In this document: positions 7,283-16,104 of the stretch, in pieces
Layout: each line of letters begins with the position of its first letter
Position numbering within the stretch: position 1 is the first letter of the stretch
NCBI GenBank assembly: GCA_038233135.1
Contig: JBBSMN010000002.1
Location: 1 to 41,518 of the forward strand
Source: JACCVL01 sp038233135
GTDB taxonomy: Bacteria; Actinomycetota; Actinomycetes; Propionibacteriales; Nocardioidaceae
DNA: 41,518 bases
Reading direction: 5' to 3'
Notes under the pieces: generated by a model
Database searches by the model: none
Told to the model about the DNA's origin: nothing
Seen by the model: only the letters and a program-made list of their open reading frames with translations
Translations under genes and position numbers: made by a program

Positions 7283-8689
7283 TTGACACACCATGAAGAC
7301 CCCAGCACGCAGCGCAGCGCGCTGTCCCGCCGCACGTTTCTGATGTCGAGCGGTCTGGCGGTCGCGGCCACGGGGGCCCGGCCGCTCGCCGCATACGGCG
7401 CCGCCGCTCAGGCACTACCGGTCATGAATGCACGGCCCTCGGACCTGCTGGCCAACTCGTGGGGGATGTGCACCCACTACCACTTCCAGAAGACGACCTA
7501 CGGCTCCGAGGTCGGACTCACGGATCTGCTGATCGAGCTCGGGGTGCGCCACATCCGGGAGCTGCTTGTCCCAGGACTTGCGGCGCAGCGGTACGGCTAC
7601 CAACGCCTGGCGGCAGCCGGCACCGCGGTCGAGTCACTGATGACTCAGCGGCCGGACGGCAGGACGTTGACCAACGCCCGCCGGGTCGTCAACCGGCGAC
7701 TGGACGAGATCGTCGGCTTCTACGGCGGGGCGGGCGGGGGAGTGTTCAGCGCCCTGGAGGGGTGCAACGAGCCGAACAACGACGGCCTGCCCGTCCGCAC
7801 ATGGGTCTCGCAGACCCGCCGGGCGACGAGGGCGTTGTGGGAGGAGTCGCGCCGTCGGTCGCAGACCGCCCGGATCCCGGTCGTGGGCCCAGCACTTGCC
7901 CGGCCGGTCGGCGCGGGCTCGTCCACGATCGAGGCTGACTACGACGCGGTCGGCAATCTGTCCGGCTGGACGAACTTCGCCAACATCCACGTCTACCCGC
8001 ACGGGACCACCCCCAGCGACGACATCGACCGCTTCATGGCGGCCGGTCGGCAGGCCTATCCCAACGGCGAGCGTTTCCACACCACCGAGGGCGGGTACTT
8101 CAACGCCCTCAACTACAGCGGTGGGGCCCACCCCGTGCCCGAGGACGTCGCCGCGAAGTACGCGCCGCGCCAGGTCCTGGAGCAGGTGATTCGCGGCAAC
8201 CGGCGCTTCTTCTCCTACGAGTTCCTGGACGACCCCGACCCGAGCAACAGCGAGCGGGAGTCCTCCTTCGGCTACGTGCGCACGCTGTCCCTAGATCCCT
8301 CGACGTGGTCGGTCAAGCCGCAGTTCAACGCCATGAAGAACTTCCTGGCGCTCTTCTCCGACCGAGGACCGTCCTTCAGCCCGACCGGTCTGCGATTGGC
8401 GGTGTCGGGGACGGGTCCGGACTATCGCAGCCTGCTGGTGCAGAAGCGGGACGGCTCGCACTACCTGTGCATGTGGCGCGACGTCAGTCTGTACCGCTGG
8501 GACGTGGCGACCTCGACGGGCAGCCACATCAACATCGAGCCCCAGGACGTGACCGTGCAGCTCGTGGTGCGTGCGCCCGTCGACATGTACCGCCCGAGCA
8601 CCAAGGCGCCCCCGGTGCGGACCCTTCCGCCCCGCACGTCGTTCCAGGTCAAGCTCGGCAGCGAGCTGGTCGTCGCACACATCGGCTGA
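7283..8689 (+). CDS. Tat-exported glycoside hydrolase-like protein (clan GH-A fold)
   Basis: The product has 468 residues from a TTG start with GTGAGGACG just upstream. Residues 13-18 read SRRTFL, a twin-arginine motif, followed by a hydrophobic stretch and AYGAAAQA, a likely cleavage region. The mature part looks like a (beta/alpha)8 glycosidase. EGCNEPNN places a candidate acid/base Glu at 163 after Asn, as in clan GH-A. HTTEGGYF places a candidate nucleophile Glu at 269. GLTDLLIELGVRHIRE resembles the first barrel strands. The family (GH39- or GH5-like) cannot be fixed. It precedes two secreted RTX proteins with FnIII modules, so a role in extracellular polysaccharide turnover is inferred. 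Substrate is unknown. Confidence 0.65.
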   Translation: MTHHEDPSTQRSALSRRTFLMSSGLAVAATGARPLAAYGAAAQALPVMNARPSDLLANSWGMCTHYHFQKTTYGSEVGLTDLLIELGVRHIRELLVPGLAAQRYGYQRLAAAGTAVESLMTQRPDGRTLTNARRVVNRRLDEIVGFYGGAGGGVFSALEGCNEPNNDGLPVRTWVSQTRRATRALWEESRRRSQTARIPVVGPALARPVGAGSSTIEADYDAVGNLSGWTNFANIHVYPHGTTPSDDIDRFMAAGRQAYPNGERFHTTEGGYFNALNYSGGAHPVPEDVAAKYAPRQVLEQVIRGNRRFFSYEFLDDPDPSNSERESSFGYVRTLSLDPSTWSVKPQFNAMKNFLALFSDRGPSFSPTGLRLAVSGTGPDYRSLLVQKRDGSHYLCMWRDVSLYRWDVATSTGSHINIEPQDVTVQLVVRAPVDMYRPSTKAPPVRTLPPRTSFQVKLGSELVVAHIG

Positions 8690-8735
8690 CGCCGGATCGC
8701 CCGGCGCCGTGGTCTTTTCCAACAGAGGGAGAACG

Positions 8736-9989
8736 ATGCAGCAATCAATCGCCGGCGGCAGAGCCGGTTGGCACCGATCACGTCTCCGGGTCGGGCTGGC
8801 ATTCGCGGCTGTGGTCTCCGGGCTGGTCTTGGCTGCCAGCACCGGCGTGTCCGTCGCCGCGCCCGCCATGCCCGCAGCGCCCGCCGGTCTCGACGCACCG
8901 ACCGGCGTGACGGCCATCGCCGGGACCAACACCGCCCGGGTCACCTGGCTGCCGCCAGCCATGGCCGACCTCAGCGAGGTGTCGTACGAGGTGACGGCCA
9001 CTCCGGGTGGCCAGCGAGCCGTCGTGGCGGGCACGGAGACCGGTACGACCGTCCGCTTCCTGACCAACGGCACCGACTACACCTTCACGGTTGCCGCCTT
9101 CGACTTCGACGACGTCGGGGCGTTGTCAGTGCCGTCGGCGCCCGTGACGCCGCTCGACATCTGCACCCTCGTTGGCACGCCCGGGGACGACGTGCTCACC
9201 GGCACGGCCGGCGACGATGCGATCTGCGGACTGGGTGGTGACGACACCCTGCGAGGTGGCGGTGGTGGAGACACCTTCGTCGGCGGTCCCGGCACGGACT
9301 TCGTGGACTTCGGCACTGCTGGCGAGCGGGTCCACGTGAGCCTGGCCGGTGCTGCCTTCAACCCCACCGCGCACGGCCTCGGGTGGGCGAATGGTGCCGG
9401 TAACGACGTCATGCGTCCCGACATCGAGTCGGTTCGGGGGTCGGCGTACCCCGATGTGCTTGAAGGCAACGACAGCGACAACGTGCTGATCGGTCGCGGC
9501 GGCTCCGACCTTGTCCGCGGCTGGGGCGGTGCGGATCGCATCGTCGGCGGGCCCGGCGCCGACGAGCTCTGGGGCCTGAGCGGCGATGACCGGCTGTTCG
9601 GTGGCGGCGGACGCGACGTACTGATGCCACGCGGTGACACCGACGTCGTCAACGGCGGCCCGGGCTCGGACACGGTGACCTACACCCGGGCGGTCACGGT
9701 GGACCTGACGGCGGGTACGGCGGAGGGTCAGAGCAGCGACGTGCTGCGGCTTGTCGAGGACGTCGACGGCTCGCCGGAGGGGGACGTGCTGCGCGGATCG
9801 TCGGCGGTCAACGTGCTGCGAGGCGGCGCCGGCGACGACGTGCTGTCCGGACGCGGCGGCGACGACCGGCTCGCGGGTCAAGACGGTGCGGACGCGATGG
9901 ACGGTGGCGGCGGTGCCGCCGACCGCTGTGCGGGCGGCGCCGGCATCGACACGTCGACGCGCTGCGAGAGTGTGGTCGGCGTGCCCTGA
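8736..9989 (+). CDS. Secreted FnIII-RTX calcium-binding repeat protein, copy 1
   Basis: The product has 417 residues from an ATG preceded by GAGGGAG. A Sec signal peptide (hydrophobic core LAFAAVVSGLVLAA, cleavage near SVAAP) leads into one fibronectin type III module (about 52-145). A long RTX region follows with many GGxGxD nonapeptides such as GGDDTLRGG and GGADRIVGG. These fold into calcium-bound beta-rolls in the extracellular medium. Two cysteines cap the start of the repeats (CTLVGTPGDD...CGLGG) and two cap the end (DRCAGG...TRCES). No enzymatic domain is visible. There is no type I secretion gene nearby, and the signal peptide argues for Sec export. It probably binds glycan or envelope (inference). 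Confidence 0.88.
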   Translation: MQQSIAGGRAGWHRSRLRVGLAFAAVVSGLVLAASTGVSVAAPAMPAAPAGLDAPTGVTAIAGTNTARVTWLPPAMADLSEVSYEVTATPGGQRAVVAGTETGTTVRFLTNGTDYTFTVAAFDFDDVGALSVPSAPVTPLDICTLVGTPGDDVLTGTAGDDAICGLGGDDTLRGGGGGDTFVGGPGTDFVDFGTAGERVHVSLAGAAFNPTAHGLGWANGAGNDVMRPDIESVRGSAYPDVLEGNDSDNVLIGRGGSDLVRGWGGADRIVGGPGADELWGLSGDDRLFGGGGRDVLMPRGDTDVVNGGPGSDTVTYTRAVTVDLTAGTAEGQSSDVLRLVEDVDGSPEGDVLRGSSAVNVLRGGAGDDVLSGRGGDDRLAGQDGADAMDGGGGAADRCAGGAGIDTSTRCESVVGVP

Positions 9990-10026
9990 TCCCGCCCGAA
10001 CCCTTCGGCCGCCTCTCCCGGCATCG

Positions 10027-10063
10027 CGATCCGCGCATCTCCCACGTGGGGGTGCGCGGATCG
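10027..10063. terminator. Strong hairpin between the two RTX genes
   Basis: The 11-nt arm CGATCCGCGCA (10027-10037) is the exact complement of TGCGCGGATCG (10053-10063), with CCCAC/GTGGG pairing in the loop. GTCGTGTTT follows. It lies 38 nt after the stop of RTX copy 1 and probably ends that transcript, so copy 2 may have its own promoter or rely on read-through. Confidence 0.75.
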
Positions 10064-10110
10064 TCGTGTTTGCGGGACCGATGGTCGCGGTCGTTGGACA
10101 GGAGCATGCG

Positions 10111-11331
10111 ATGTCAGTGACCGTCTCTAGGCACTCGCCCGCGCGGCGAATGCGTCGCCTCGTTCTGGTGGTCGTCGCCGGCCTCACCATCATCGGCGCC
10201 GCCGGGGGGGTCTCCGCGGCCGCTCCGGCACCCGCGGACCGCCCGACCGACGTCGACGCGACCGCGGGCAACAACACGGCCCGGGTCACCTGGACGCCGC
10301 CGTCGGGCGCGGACTCACGGACGTACTACAAGGTGACGACGCACCCCGGCGGTGAGACCACCTACGTCGAGCGCCCGGACCTGAGTGCGACCGTTCGCTT
10401 CCTGGACAACGGCACGGCGTACACCTTCACCGTCTCGGCTGACGACGGGACCGGCTGGGCCGCCGCCTCCGACCCGTCGCGGGGCGTGACACCCCGCGAC
10501 ACGTGCACGTTTCGCGGGACGCCGGGCGACGACGTGCTGATCGGCACCCCGGGCGACGACGCGATCTGCGGCCTCGGTGGCGACGACGTCCTGCGCGGTC
10601 GTGGTGGCGGCGACACCTACGTCGGCGGCACCGGGACGGACACCGTCGACCTGCGAGGCGCACCGGAGCGGGTCTTCGCCTTCCTGCCCGACGTCGCGTA
10701 CCTGCCGACCTCGCACGGGCTCGGGTGGGCCGACGGGGAGGGCACCGACGTCGTACGCGCCGACGTCGAGTCCCTGCGCGGGTCGGCGCACGCCGACGTC
10801 CTCGAGGGCGACGACGGCGCCAACCGCATCGTCGGCGGTCGCGGTGCCGACGTGATTCGCGGCTGGGGCGGCGGCGACGTCCTTGTCGGCTCGCGCGGGC
10901 GGGACGAGCTGGCCGGCGCCAGCGGAGCCGACCGGCTCCGTGGGCGGCAGGGCAGGGACCTGCTGGAGTCCCGAGGAGACGATGATGCCGTCAACGGTGG
11001 TCGAGGCGTCGACACCGTGACGTTCACGAGCGCCGTGACCGTCGACCTGATCGCGGGCACCGCCAGCGGGCAGAGCACCGACGCTCTGCACAAGGTCGAG
11101 AACGTCGTCGGCTCGTCGCAGGCGGACCGGCTCACCGGCTCGGGCGCGGCCAACGTCTTGCGCGGTGGGGGAGGAGACGACGTCATCTCCGGGCTGGGCG
11201 GCGACGACAGCCTGTTCGGACAGGGTGGCGACGACGCCCTGGACGGCGGGACGGGCACGCGCGACCGATGCGCCGGCGACCGCGGCGTCGACTCCGCGAC
11301 CCGGTGCGAGGCGGTCATCTCGGTGCCCTGA
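10111..11331 (+). CDS. Secreted FnIII-RTX calcium-binding repeat protein, copy 2
   Basis: The product has 406 residues from an ATG with AGGAG at 10100-10104. It matches copy 1 in every element: signal peptide (LVLVVVAGLTIIGAA, cleavage near SAAAP), one FnIII module, Cys-capped RTX repeats (CTFRGTPGDD...CGLGGDD), an interruption around HGLGWADGEGTD, a VTVDL segment and the DRCAGDRG...TRCEAV end. This is a tandem duplication with diverged third-codon positions, so it is not very recent. The same calcium-dependent extracellular role is inferred, and no catalytic motif is seen. The terminator hairpin overlaps its stop codon. Confidence 0.88.
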   Translation: MSVTVSRHSPARRMRRLVLVVVAGLTIIGAAGGVSAAAPAPADRPTDVDATAGNNTARVTWTPPSGADSRTYYKVTTHPGGETTYVERPDLSATVRFLDNGTAYTFTVSADDGTGWAAASDPSRGVTPRDTCTFRGTPGDDVLIGTPGDDAICGLGGDDVLRGRGGGDTYVGGTGTDTVDLRGAPERVFAFLPDVAYLPTSHGLGWADGEGTDVVRADVESLRGSAHADVLEGDDGANRIVGGRGADVIRGWGGGDVLVGSRGRDELAGASGADRLRGRQGRDLLESRGDDDAVNGGRGVDTVTFTSAVTVDLIAGTASGQSTDALHKVENVVGSSQADRLTGSGAANVLRGGGGDDVISGLGGDDSLFGQGGDDALDGGTGTRDRCAGDRGVDSATRCEAVISVP

Positions 11332-11342
11332 CCAGGGCACCG
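11321..11342 (+). terminator. Hairpin overlapping the stop codon of RTX copy 2
   Basis: CGGTGCCCTG (11321-11330) pairs perfectly with CAGGGCACCG (11333-11342) around a 2-nt centre. The TGA stop is at 11329-11331. It is a GC-rich terminator without a T-run. Confidence 0.6.
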
Positions 11343-11413
11343 GCACGCCTTCAGGCTCGGTCCGCCGCGGTACGGTGCGGTGGTCCACCACGCTGCCGAC
11401 GACAGACCGACCC

Positions 11414-12124
11414 GTGACCCAGCAGACGGCATACCCGACCTGGACCGAGCTCACCACCGAGCATGAGCTCACCGCACTGCTCGGCGACCCGTCACCTCGT
11501 GCCGCGAACAAGGACCGGACCCGGTTGCACGAGCTCGACCGCCAGTGGCTGGCCGTGTCCCCGTTCTGCCTGATCGGCACGGCGGGCGCGGACGGCAGCT
11601 GTGACGTCTCGCCAAAAGGGGACCCGCCCGGCTTTGCGCACGTGCTGGACGACACGACCCTGGTCATCCCCGAGCGGGCGGGCAACCGACGTGCCGACGG
11701 CTACCGCAACGTGCTGACCAACCCGCATGTCGGTCTGCTGCTCATGGTGCCGGGTCGCGGGGACACGTTGCGCATCAACGGGTGGGCCCGGCTCGTCACC
11801 GACGCCCCGTTCTTCGACGACCTGGTCGTGCGCGGCCACCGCCCGGTGCTTGCGCTTGTCGTGACGGTCGAGCAGGTCTTCCACCACTGCGCCAAGGCCT
11901 TCATGCGCGCCCAGCTGTGGGACCCGCAGACGTGGGGAGGTGCCGAGCTGCCGAGCGCGGCGGTGCTCGCCAAGAGCTTGTCCGCGCCGCAGGACAGCCT
12001 CGAGGAGCTGGAGCGCTACTGCGGCCCGCGTACGCCGAGCGTCTCTACCCGGACGCCGAGTCCTGAGCAGCTGGCCGATCGCCGCCACTGGGCACGAATG
12101 GGTCACACTGAACGCCGGGCGTGA
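11414..12124 (+). CDS. PPOX-family FMN-binding protein, C-terminus probably frameshifted
   Basis: The product as read has 236 residues from GTG 11414; the start is uncertain and no good ribosome-binding site is seen. It resembles COG3576-type pyridoxamine-5'-phosphate-oxidase-like flavoproteins. Landmarks are FCLIGTAGADGSCDVSPKGD near 50, LVIPERAGNRRADGYRN near 80, NPHVGLLLMVPG near 103 and KAFMRAQLW near 160. The reaction is unknown. The frame ends in a low-similarity tail after LEELERY. A shifted frame from 12031 encodes YAERLYPDAES and a stop at 12066, the kind of ending I expect for this family. The 11 bases 12020-12030 separate the two halves. Confidence 0.75.
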   Translation: MTQQTAYPTWTELTTEHELTALLGDPSPRAANKDRTRLHELDRQWLAVSPFCLIGTAGADGSCDVSPKGDPPGFAHVLDDTTLVIPERAGNRRADGYRNVLTNPHVGLLLMVPGRGDTLRINGWARLVTDAPFFDDLVVRGHRPVLALVVTVEQVFHHCAKAFMRAQLWDPQTWGGAELPSAAVLAKSLSAPQDSLEELERYCGPRTPSVSTRTPSPEQLADRRHWARMGHTERRA

Positions 12125-12178
12125 CCGGTTCCTGACCACTGGCACGCGCGCATACGCCGCAGCGAGGGGGGAGCAGGG

Positions 12179-13912
12179 ATGGGCGCCGTAGCGGTGCGCT
12201 CAACACGTCCCGCCGCCGACGAGGTGCCCTCTCGACGTGACGGCGCCACCTGGTGGTACGTCGCCGGGGTGGTCCTCGGCTCGGTGCTGATCGTGGTGAC
12301 CGCGATCCGGCAGCCGTTCAGCTATGACGAGCTGACCCAGATCGGCCCGTACGGCAGCAACAGCATCGTCGACATCGTCACCGCCACCCGGCAGCCGCCG
12401 GTGGACCCGCTGCTCGGTGCGATGTTCCAGCACCTGTTCGGTGTCGGCCAGCTGCGCCAGCGCCTGGTCCCGGTGCTGGCGGGCATCGGGGTCCTGATCC
12501 TGGTGAGCCTGCTGCTGCGCCGGATGCGGTTGGGCGCCGCGGGGGCGTTCGGGGTGTGGGTGCTGGCCACGGCGCCGCTGATGGTCCGCTACAGCGCCTA
12601 CACCCGGCCGTACGCGCTGCCGCTGTTCTTGATGCTGCTGTTCGCGTACGCGGTGCACCGGTGGCTCGACGAGCGCCGCCCGGGTTGGCTGGTCGTGGCC
12701 GGGATCACCGCGGCCGCGCTGCCGTTGACGCGGGTGCCGGAGCCGACGGTGTTCCTCGGGGTGACCGCGGCGACTCTGGCGTGGTTCTCGCTGCGCGGGC
12801 GCTTCCGGTGGGACCAGACCGGGCCGGTCATGACGATTGCCCTCACGGCGTTGATCGCCTTCGGAGTGCCGATGTACCTGGTGCTCGCCTACACCGCGGA
12901 CAACTTCCTCGACACCAGCCCGACCGGGATCGTCGGCCGGCTCGGCGCGGGCAGTCGCGAGATCGTGACCAGCGTCGTCCCGCTGCTGGCGCACTGGTAC
13001 TCGTGGTGGCCGCTCACGCTGATTGCCCTGGCCGCCGCGCTGCTGATCGCCTCGTCGCGGCGGCAGCTGTTCAGCTGGGTGTTCTGGTGGCCGCTCATGG
13101 CGGGTCCGGTGACCTTCGTGCTCGTCTACCACTTCTTGAACAAGTTCCCGTTCGAGACCCTGCCCTACCGCGCGCGGGCGGCTTTCTTCTTCCTGCCCGT
13201 TTTCGTCCTCCTGCTGGTCGCTGCCGCCACGGTCGTCGCCGACCACAAGGCGTCCCGTTGGCTGCGGATCGCTGTGGCGGCGGTGCTAGGTGGGGTCCTG
13301 GTCGGCCAGCTGCCCTTCACCGCGACGATCCTGGTGACCAACGCCGCCCCGGACTTCGGCCAGGTCTCCGACGCCCTGACCGAGGACGTGCCCGACGACG
13401 CGATCGTGCTCTACAGCCGGCCGAGCCCGGTGGGGCAGACCCGCCAGCCGTTCCTCGGTCGCCCCCGCTACATGGGCGACACGCCGTACGTCACGACGAT
13501 CGAGAATGCCCTCCCGGTCCTCGACCGGTTGCCCCGCAGCGGTCCGGTCTACGTGGTGGTCAACGGCCAGTGCGCGGTGCCGGGTCGCTGCGAGCCGCGC
13601 ACCGAGCCCTGGGACGAGGAGGTCCCCGGCTTCCGGCTGGCGCAGCGCCTCGAGCGCGTGACCCTGTACGAGCCGGTGCGTGGTCAGGACGGGCGCGCCG
13701 GCGTGATCGACGCGCTGGAGTCGTTCGGCGAGACGCTCGGGCCGGAGCTCGGCTACACCGAGACGTTCGCCGCCGCGTCCCTGCTGGAGCAGCAGGGCAG
13801 GGCGGGGCAGGGTCGGGCCGCGATCCGGCAGATGTACGCCCAGGCCGCCCCTGATGTGGCCGACGATATCCGCGCGGAAGCCGCCGCCAGCGGGATCGAC
13901 CCCTTCGGCTGA
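12179..13912 (+). CDS. Multi-pass membrane glycosyltransferase-like protein (GT-C fold)
   Basis: The product has 577 residues from an ATG with AGGGGGGAG just upstream. After a short cytoplasmic N-terminus there are about ten hydrophobic segments up to residue 400. The first extracytoplasmic loop begins FSYDELTQIGPYGS. Its acidic pair (D50-E51) sits where GT-C enzymes of the PMT/ArnT/GT39 type carry their catalytic Asp. RYSAYTRPYALPLFL near 140 is also typical. The C-terminal 180 residues are soluble. Such enzymes move a sugar from a polyprenyl-phosphate donor to an acceptor outside the membrane; donor and acceptor are unknown. The stop is directly followed by the ATG of the next gene. Confidence 0.78.
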   Translation: MGAVAVRSTRPAADEVPSRRDGATWWYVAGVVLGSVLIVVTAIRQPFSYDELTQIGPYGSNSIVDIVTATRQPPVDPLLGAMFQHLFGVGQLRQRLVPVLAGIGVLILVSLLLRRMRLGAAGAFGVWVLATAPLMVRYSAYTRPYALPLFLMLLFAYAVHRWLDERRPGWLVVAGITAAALPLTRVPEPTVFLGVTAATLAWFSLRGRFRWDQTGPVMTIALTALIAFGVPMYLVLAYTADNFLDTSPTGIVGRLGAGSREIVTSVVPLLAHWYSWWPLTLIALAAALLIASSRRQLFSWVFWWPLMAGPVTFVLVYHFLNKFPFETLPYRARAAFFFLPVFVLLLVAAATVVADHKASRWLRIAVAAVLGGVLVGQLPFTATILVTNAAPDFGQVSDALTEDVPDDAIVLYSRPSPVGQTRQPFLGRPRYMGDTPYVTTIENALPVLDRLPRSGPVYVVVNGQCAVPGRCEPRTEPWDEEVPGFRLAQRLERVTLYEPVRGQDGRAGVIDALESFGETLGPELGYTETFAAASLLEQQGRAGQGRAAIRQMYAQAAPDVADDIRAEAAASGIDPFG

Positions 13913-14380
13913 ATGGACCGCTCCATGAAGAGGGAGTCCCGGGGGGACCGGGAGCAGCCGGAGCAGCCGGACGACGCGGCAGCCGCCCGGCGCATGGAGC
14001 AGCGGACGCTGTGGGTGGACATGCAGGTCCGCCGTGCGATGGAGCGCGGCGACTTCGACAACCTCCCGGGCGCCGGCAAGCCGATCCCGGGATTCGATCG
14101 TCCGCACGATCCCAACTGGTGGGTCAAGCAGCTGATCGAGCGTGAGCAGATAACCGGGGTGCTGCCGCCGGCGCTCGCGCTTCGCAAGGAGGACGCAGAG
14201 CTGGACGCCCGGCTCGACCGGGAGCGGACCGCGGCCGCAGTGCAACGTACGGTCGAGGACTTCAACCGCCGGGTCGTCGAAGCGCGGCGTCAGCTGCTCG
14301 GCGGTCCACCGGTCATCACGCCCACCCGCGACATCGACGCCGAGGTGGCCGCCTGGCGCGAGCGCCGCCGCTCCCGCTGA
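13913..14380 (+). CDS. DUF1992 (DnaJ-homologue subfamily C member 28-like) protein
   Basis: The product has 155 residues. The ATG directly follows the stop of the glycosyltransferase gene, so the two are probably co-translated. The conserved DUF1992 core is visible: MERGDFDNLPGAGKPI near 44, NWWVKQLIERE near 67, LPPALALRKE near 83, then a long charged helix to the end. No J-domain or membrane segment is present. The biochemical function of this family is not established. A strong hairpin follows. Confidence 0.9.
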   Translation: MDRSMKRESRGDREQPEQPDDAAAARRMEQRTLWVDMQVRRAMERGDFDNLPGAGKPIPGFDRPHDPNWWVKQLIEREQITGVLPPALALRKEDAELDARLDRERTAAAVQRTVEDFNRRVVEARRQLLGGPPVITPTRDIDAEVAAWRERRRSR

Positions 14381-14426
14381 GTTGTCACCGGCACGATGCG
14401 TTCTAACGCATCGTGCCAGTCACAAC
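14381..14426. terminator. Bidirectional terminator between convergent genes
   Basis: GGCACGATGCGTT (14390-14402) and AACGCATCGTGCC (14405-14417) are perfect complements. An outer GTTGT/ACAAC pairing extends the stem. It lies between the plus-strand DUF1992 stop and the minus-strand formamidase stop, so it probably serves both. Confidence 0.85.
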
Positions 14427-14437
14427 TCTCGCGAGGG

Positions 14438-15784
14438 CTAGCGGCGGTGGCGTTTCGCGCCGAGGTCGGCCTTGCGGATCAGCGCGTGGATCCCGGTCGT
14501 GCGGTCCACCACCTGCGAGACCTCGAAGTCGGTGGCCGCGCTGAGATAGGTGTAGGCGACCGGCCCGTCCATACCCAGCTCTTGGGTGAGGAACGCCATC
14601 GCGTTGCGTACGGCGGTCTTCATCGCGACGTCCAGGCTGGTCTCGTTGCCGCCGCTCTCGGGGCCGTCCGGGTCGCTGAGCCCGATCGGGATCCAGAAGT
14701 CCGGCGTCTCGGCGAACGGGTGGTCGAACGCCAGCTTGGGGGCGCCGGCGGCGCCACGCTTCACCAGCGTCAGGCGGAACGTCGGCCGCAGCGACCCCTC
14801 CATGGCGGTCAGCGCGACCTCCCCGTCACCCTGGGCCATGTGCGGGTCACCGCTGAAGAACATCCCGCCCGGAACCTGCACGGGCAGGTACAGCGTCGAG
14901 CCGCGGTGAGGTCGTTGATGTCGATGTTGCCGCCCGCGTCGGTCGGGGGGACCGAGTCCACCAGCGCCGCGGTGTCGCGGGCGACACCCATGATCCCCAT
15001 GAACGGCGCCAGCCCGAAGCCCGCCGGCACGTCACCGGGCAGCACCCCGCGACAGCGGCCACGCTCCTTGGCGACCTTCGTGAACACGCTGACGTTGTTG
15101 CCCTCGTTGAGGTACTTCTCGTACGCCGGCACGCCGGCACGCCGCGGGACGCCTCGGGGTACTCGCCGGGCAGGGCGCCCTTGCCCTCGCGGTTGGAGAC
15201 CACCCCGTACGGAACCCGCAGCGCCAGCTTGAGGACCTCGATCTTGAGCACGTCGCCGGGCTGTGCGCCGCGTACGGCGACGGGTCCGGTGACGACGTGC
15301 GGTCCCGGGCCGTCGTGCCCGCTGCTTGCGGCGACCCGCACCGCGTCGTTGAGGATCTGACGTCGGGGCACGCCGAACGACGTGAAGTAGTCGACCGGGT
15401 CCTGTCCCTGGTCCTCGAGCACGCCTTCGTGCGAGATCGTGTCCAGGGTGACGATGCTGCCGGAGCTCACGACCGCGATGGGTTGGCTCGTACGGTTGGG
15501 CAGCTGGCCCCAGAACACCTCGCCGGCACGTGCCGGCACGTAGGTGCCCGGGTACGACCGGTGCCCGGTTGCAGGATCGGGAAGCCCGGGCCCGGTGCGG
15601 GACCGTCGGCGCCGCCGTGGCCCGGCGCCGCCGCGGCCGGGGCGGCCATCGAGTGCTCCAGCGCGCCGGCGGCCGCCAGCGCTGCGGTCCCGCGCAGCAT
15701 CGCGCGTCGGCCGATGCCGTGGCTGAGGGTGCGGGCAGCTAGCGCACCGTCGATGTCCGGGGCAGAGGGGGCTGGTTGCGTCAC
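14438..15784 (-). pseudogene. Acetamidase/formamidase family protein, broken by three frameshifts
   Basis: Pieces of one FmdA/AmdA-type amidase are spread over three frames. The N-terminal piece starts at GTG 15784 (GAGGAG upstream) and has a Tat-like GRRAMLRG and an alanine-rich signal. The second piece has YVPARAGEVFWGQLPN and GSIVTLDTISHEG. The third has YLNEGNNVSVFTKVA and FMGIMGVARD. The last has FFSGDPHMAQGDGEV, the family signature near the active site, and ends in KRHRR. Breaks lie near 15555-15575, at 15124-15143 (an extra copy of the 8-mer GCCGGCAC would explain it), and near 14901-14910 (one base missing before GCGGCTCG). Intact relatives hydrolyse formamide or short amides to ammonia. 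The gene is either a pseudogene or badly sequenced. Confidence 0.85.
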
Positions 15785-15898
15785 GGTGGCTCCTCGGTGG
15801 ACGTATGGGACGAATGCGGCCACACAAGCACCGGCCCGAGTCCACGGTGTTGCTGTGACGTGCGGGACGCGTTACGTCCTCCGCGCGGCGCCGCTCCC

Positions 15899-16090
15899 TC
15901 AGCCCTGCAGCGGGCCGGCCCAGCGCCAGTCGCCCTCGGGGCCGAGGTACTCCACCCGCTGCACCTCGTCGTCGATCTCCTCGTCGCTCCCGTGGTCGTC
16001 AAAGGGCCATGCCAGCGCCGTGTCACGGTCGTCGAAGTCGTGCTCGGCGACCACGTCGCCCATGCCGTCGAGATATCGGTAGCGCGTCAT
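15899..16090 (-). CDS. Small acidic hypothetical protein
   Basis: The product has 63 residues from ATG 16090, with many Asp, Glu and Trp residues (HDFDDRDTALAWPFDD, then EDWRW-like GDWRWAGPLQG at the end). TACGGT ends exactly 7 nt before the ATG, so the gene may be leaderless. No signal peptide, membrane segment or known domain is recognised. It lies 14 nt downstream of the VIT1 transporter gene's promoter-distal side on the opposite orientation boundary at 16105, and both genes are on the minus strand. Bases 15785-15898 upstream of the formamidase hold only its ribosome-binding site. Confidence 0.6.
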   Translation of the reverse strand: MTRYRYLDGMGDVVAEHDFDDRDTALAWPFDDHGSDEEIDDEVQRVEYLGPEGDWRWAGPLQG

Positions 16091-16097
16091 CTTGCGC

Positions 16098-16103
16098 ACC
16101 GTA
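16098..16103 (-). promoter_or_regulatory. Candidate -10 box for the 63-residue gene
   Basis: On the minus strand TACGGT ends 7 nt before the ATG at 16090, the spacing expected of a leaderless actinobacterial transcript. It lies just downstream of the stop codon of the transporter gene. Confidence 0.45.
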
Positions 16104-16104
16104 C

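Noticed and set aside
9170..9960. Short near-periodic repeats resembling a CRISPR or satellite array
   Set aside because: The periodicity is the 27-nt codon period of RTX nonapeptides; units vary and no spacer pattern exists.
9126..10289. Long minus-strand frames across the RTX genes
   Set aside because: They mirror the GGxGxD repeats as Ser/Pro/Arg low-complexity sequence and have no start signal.
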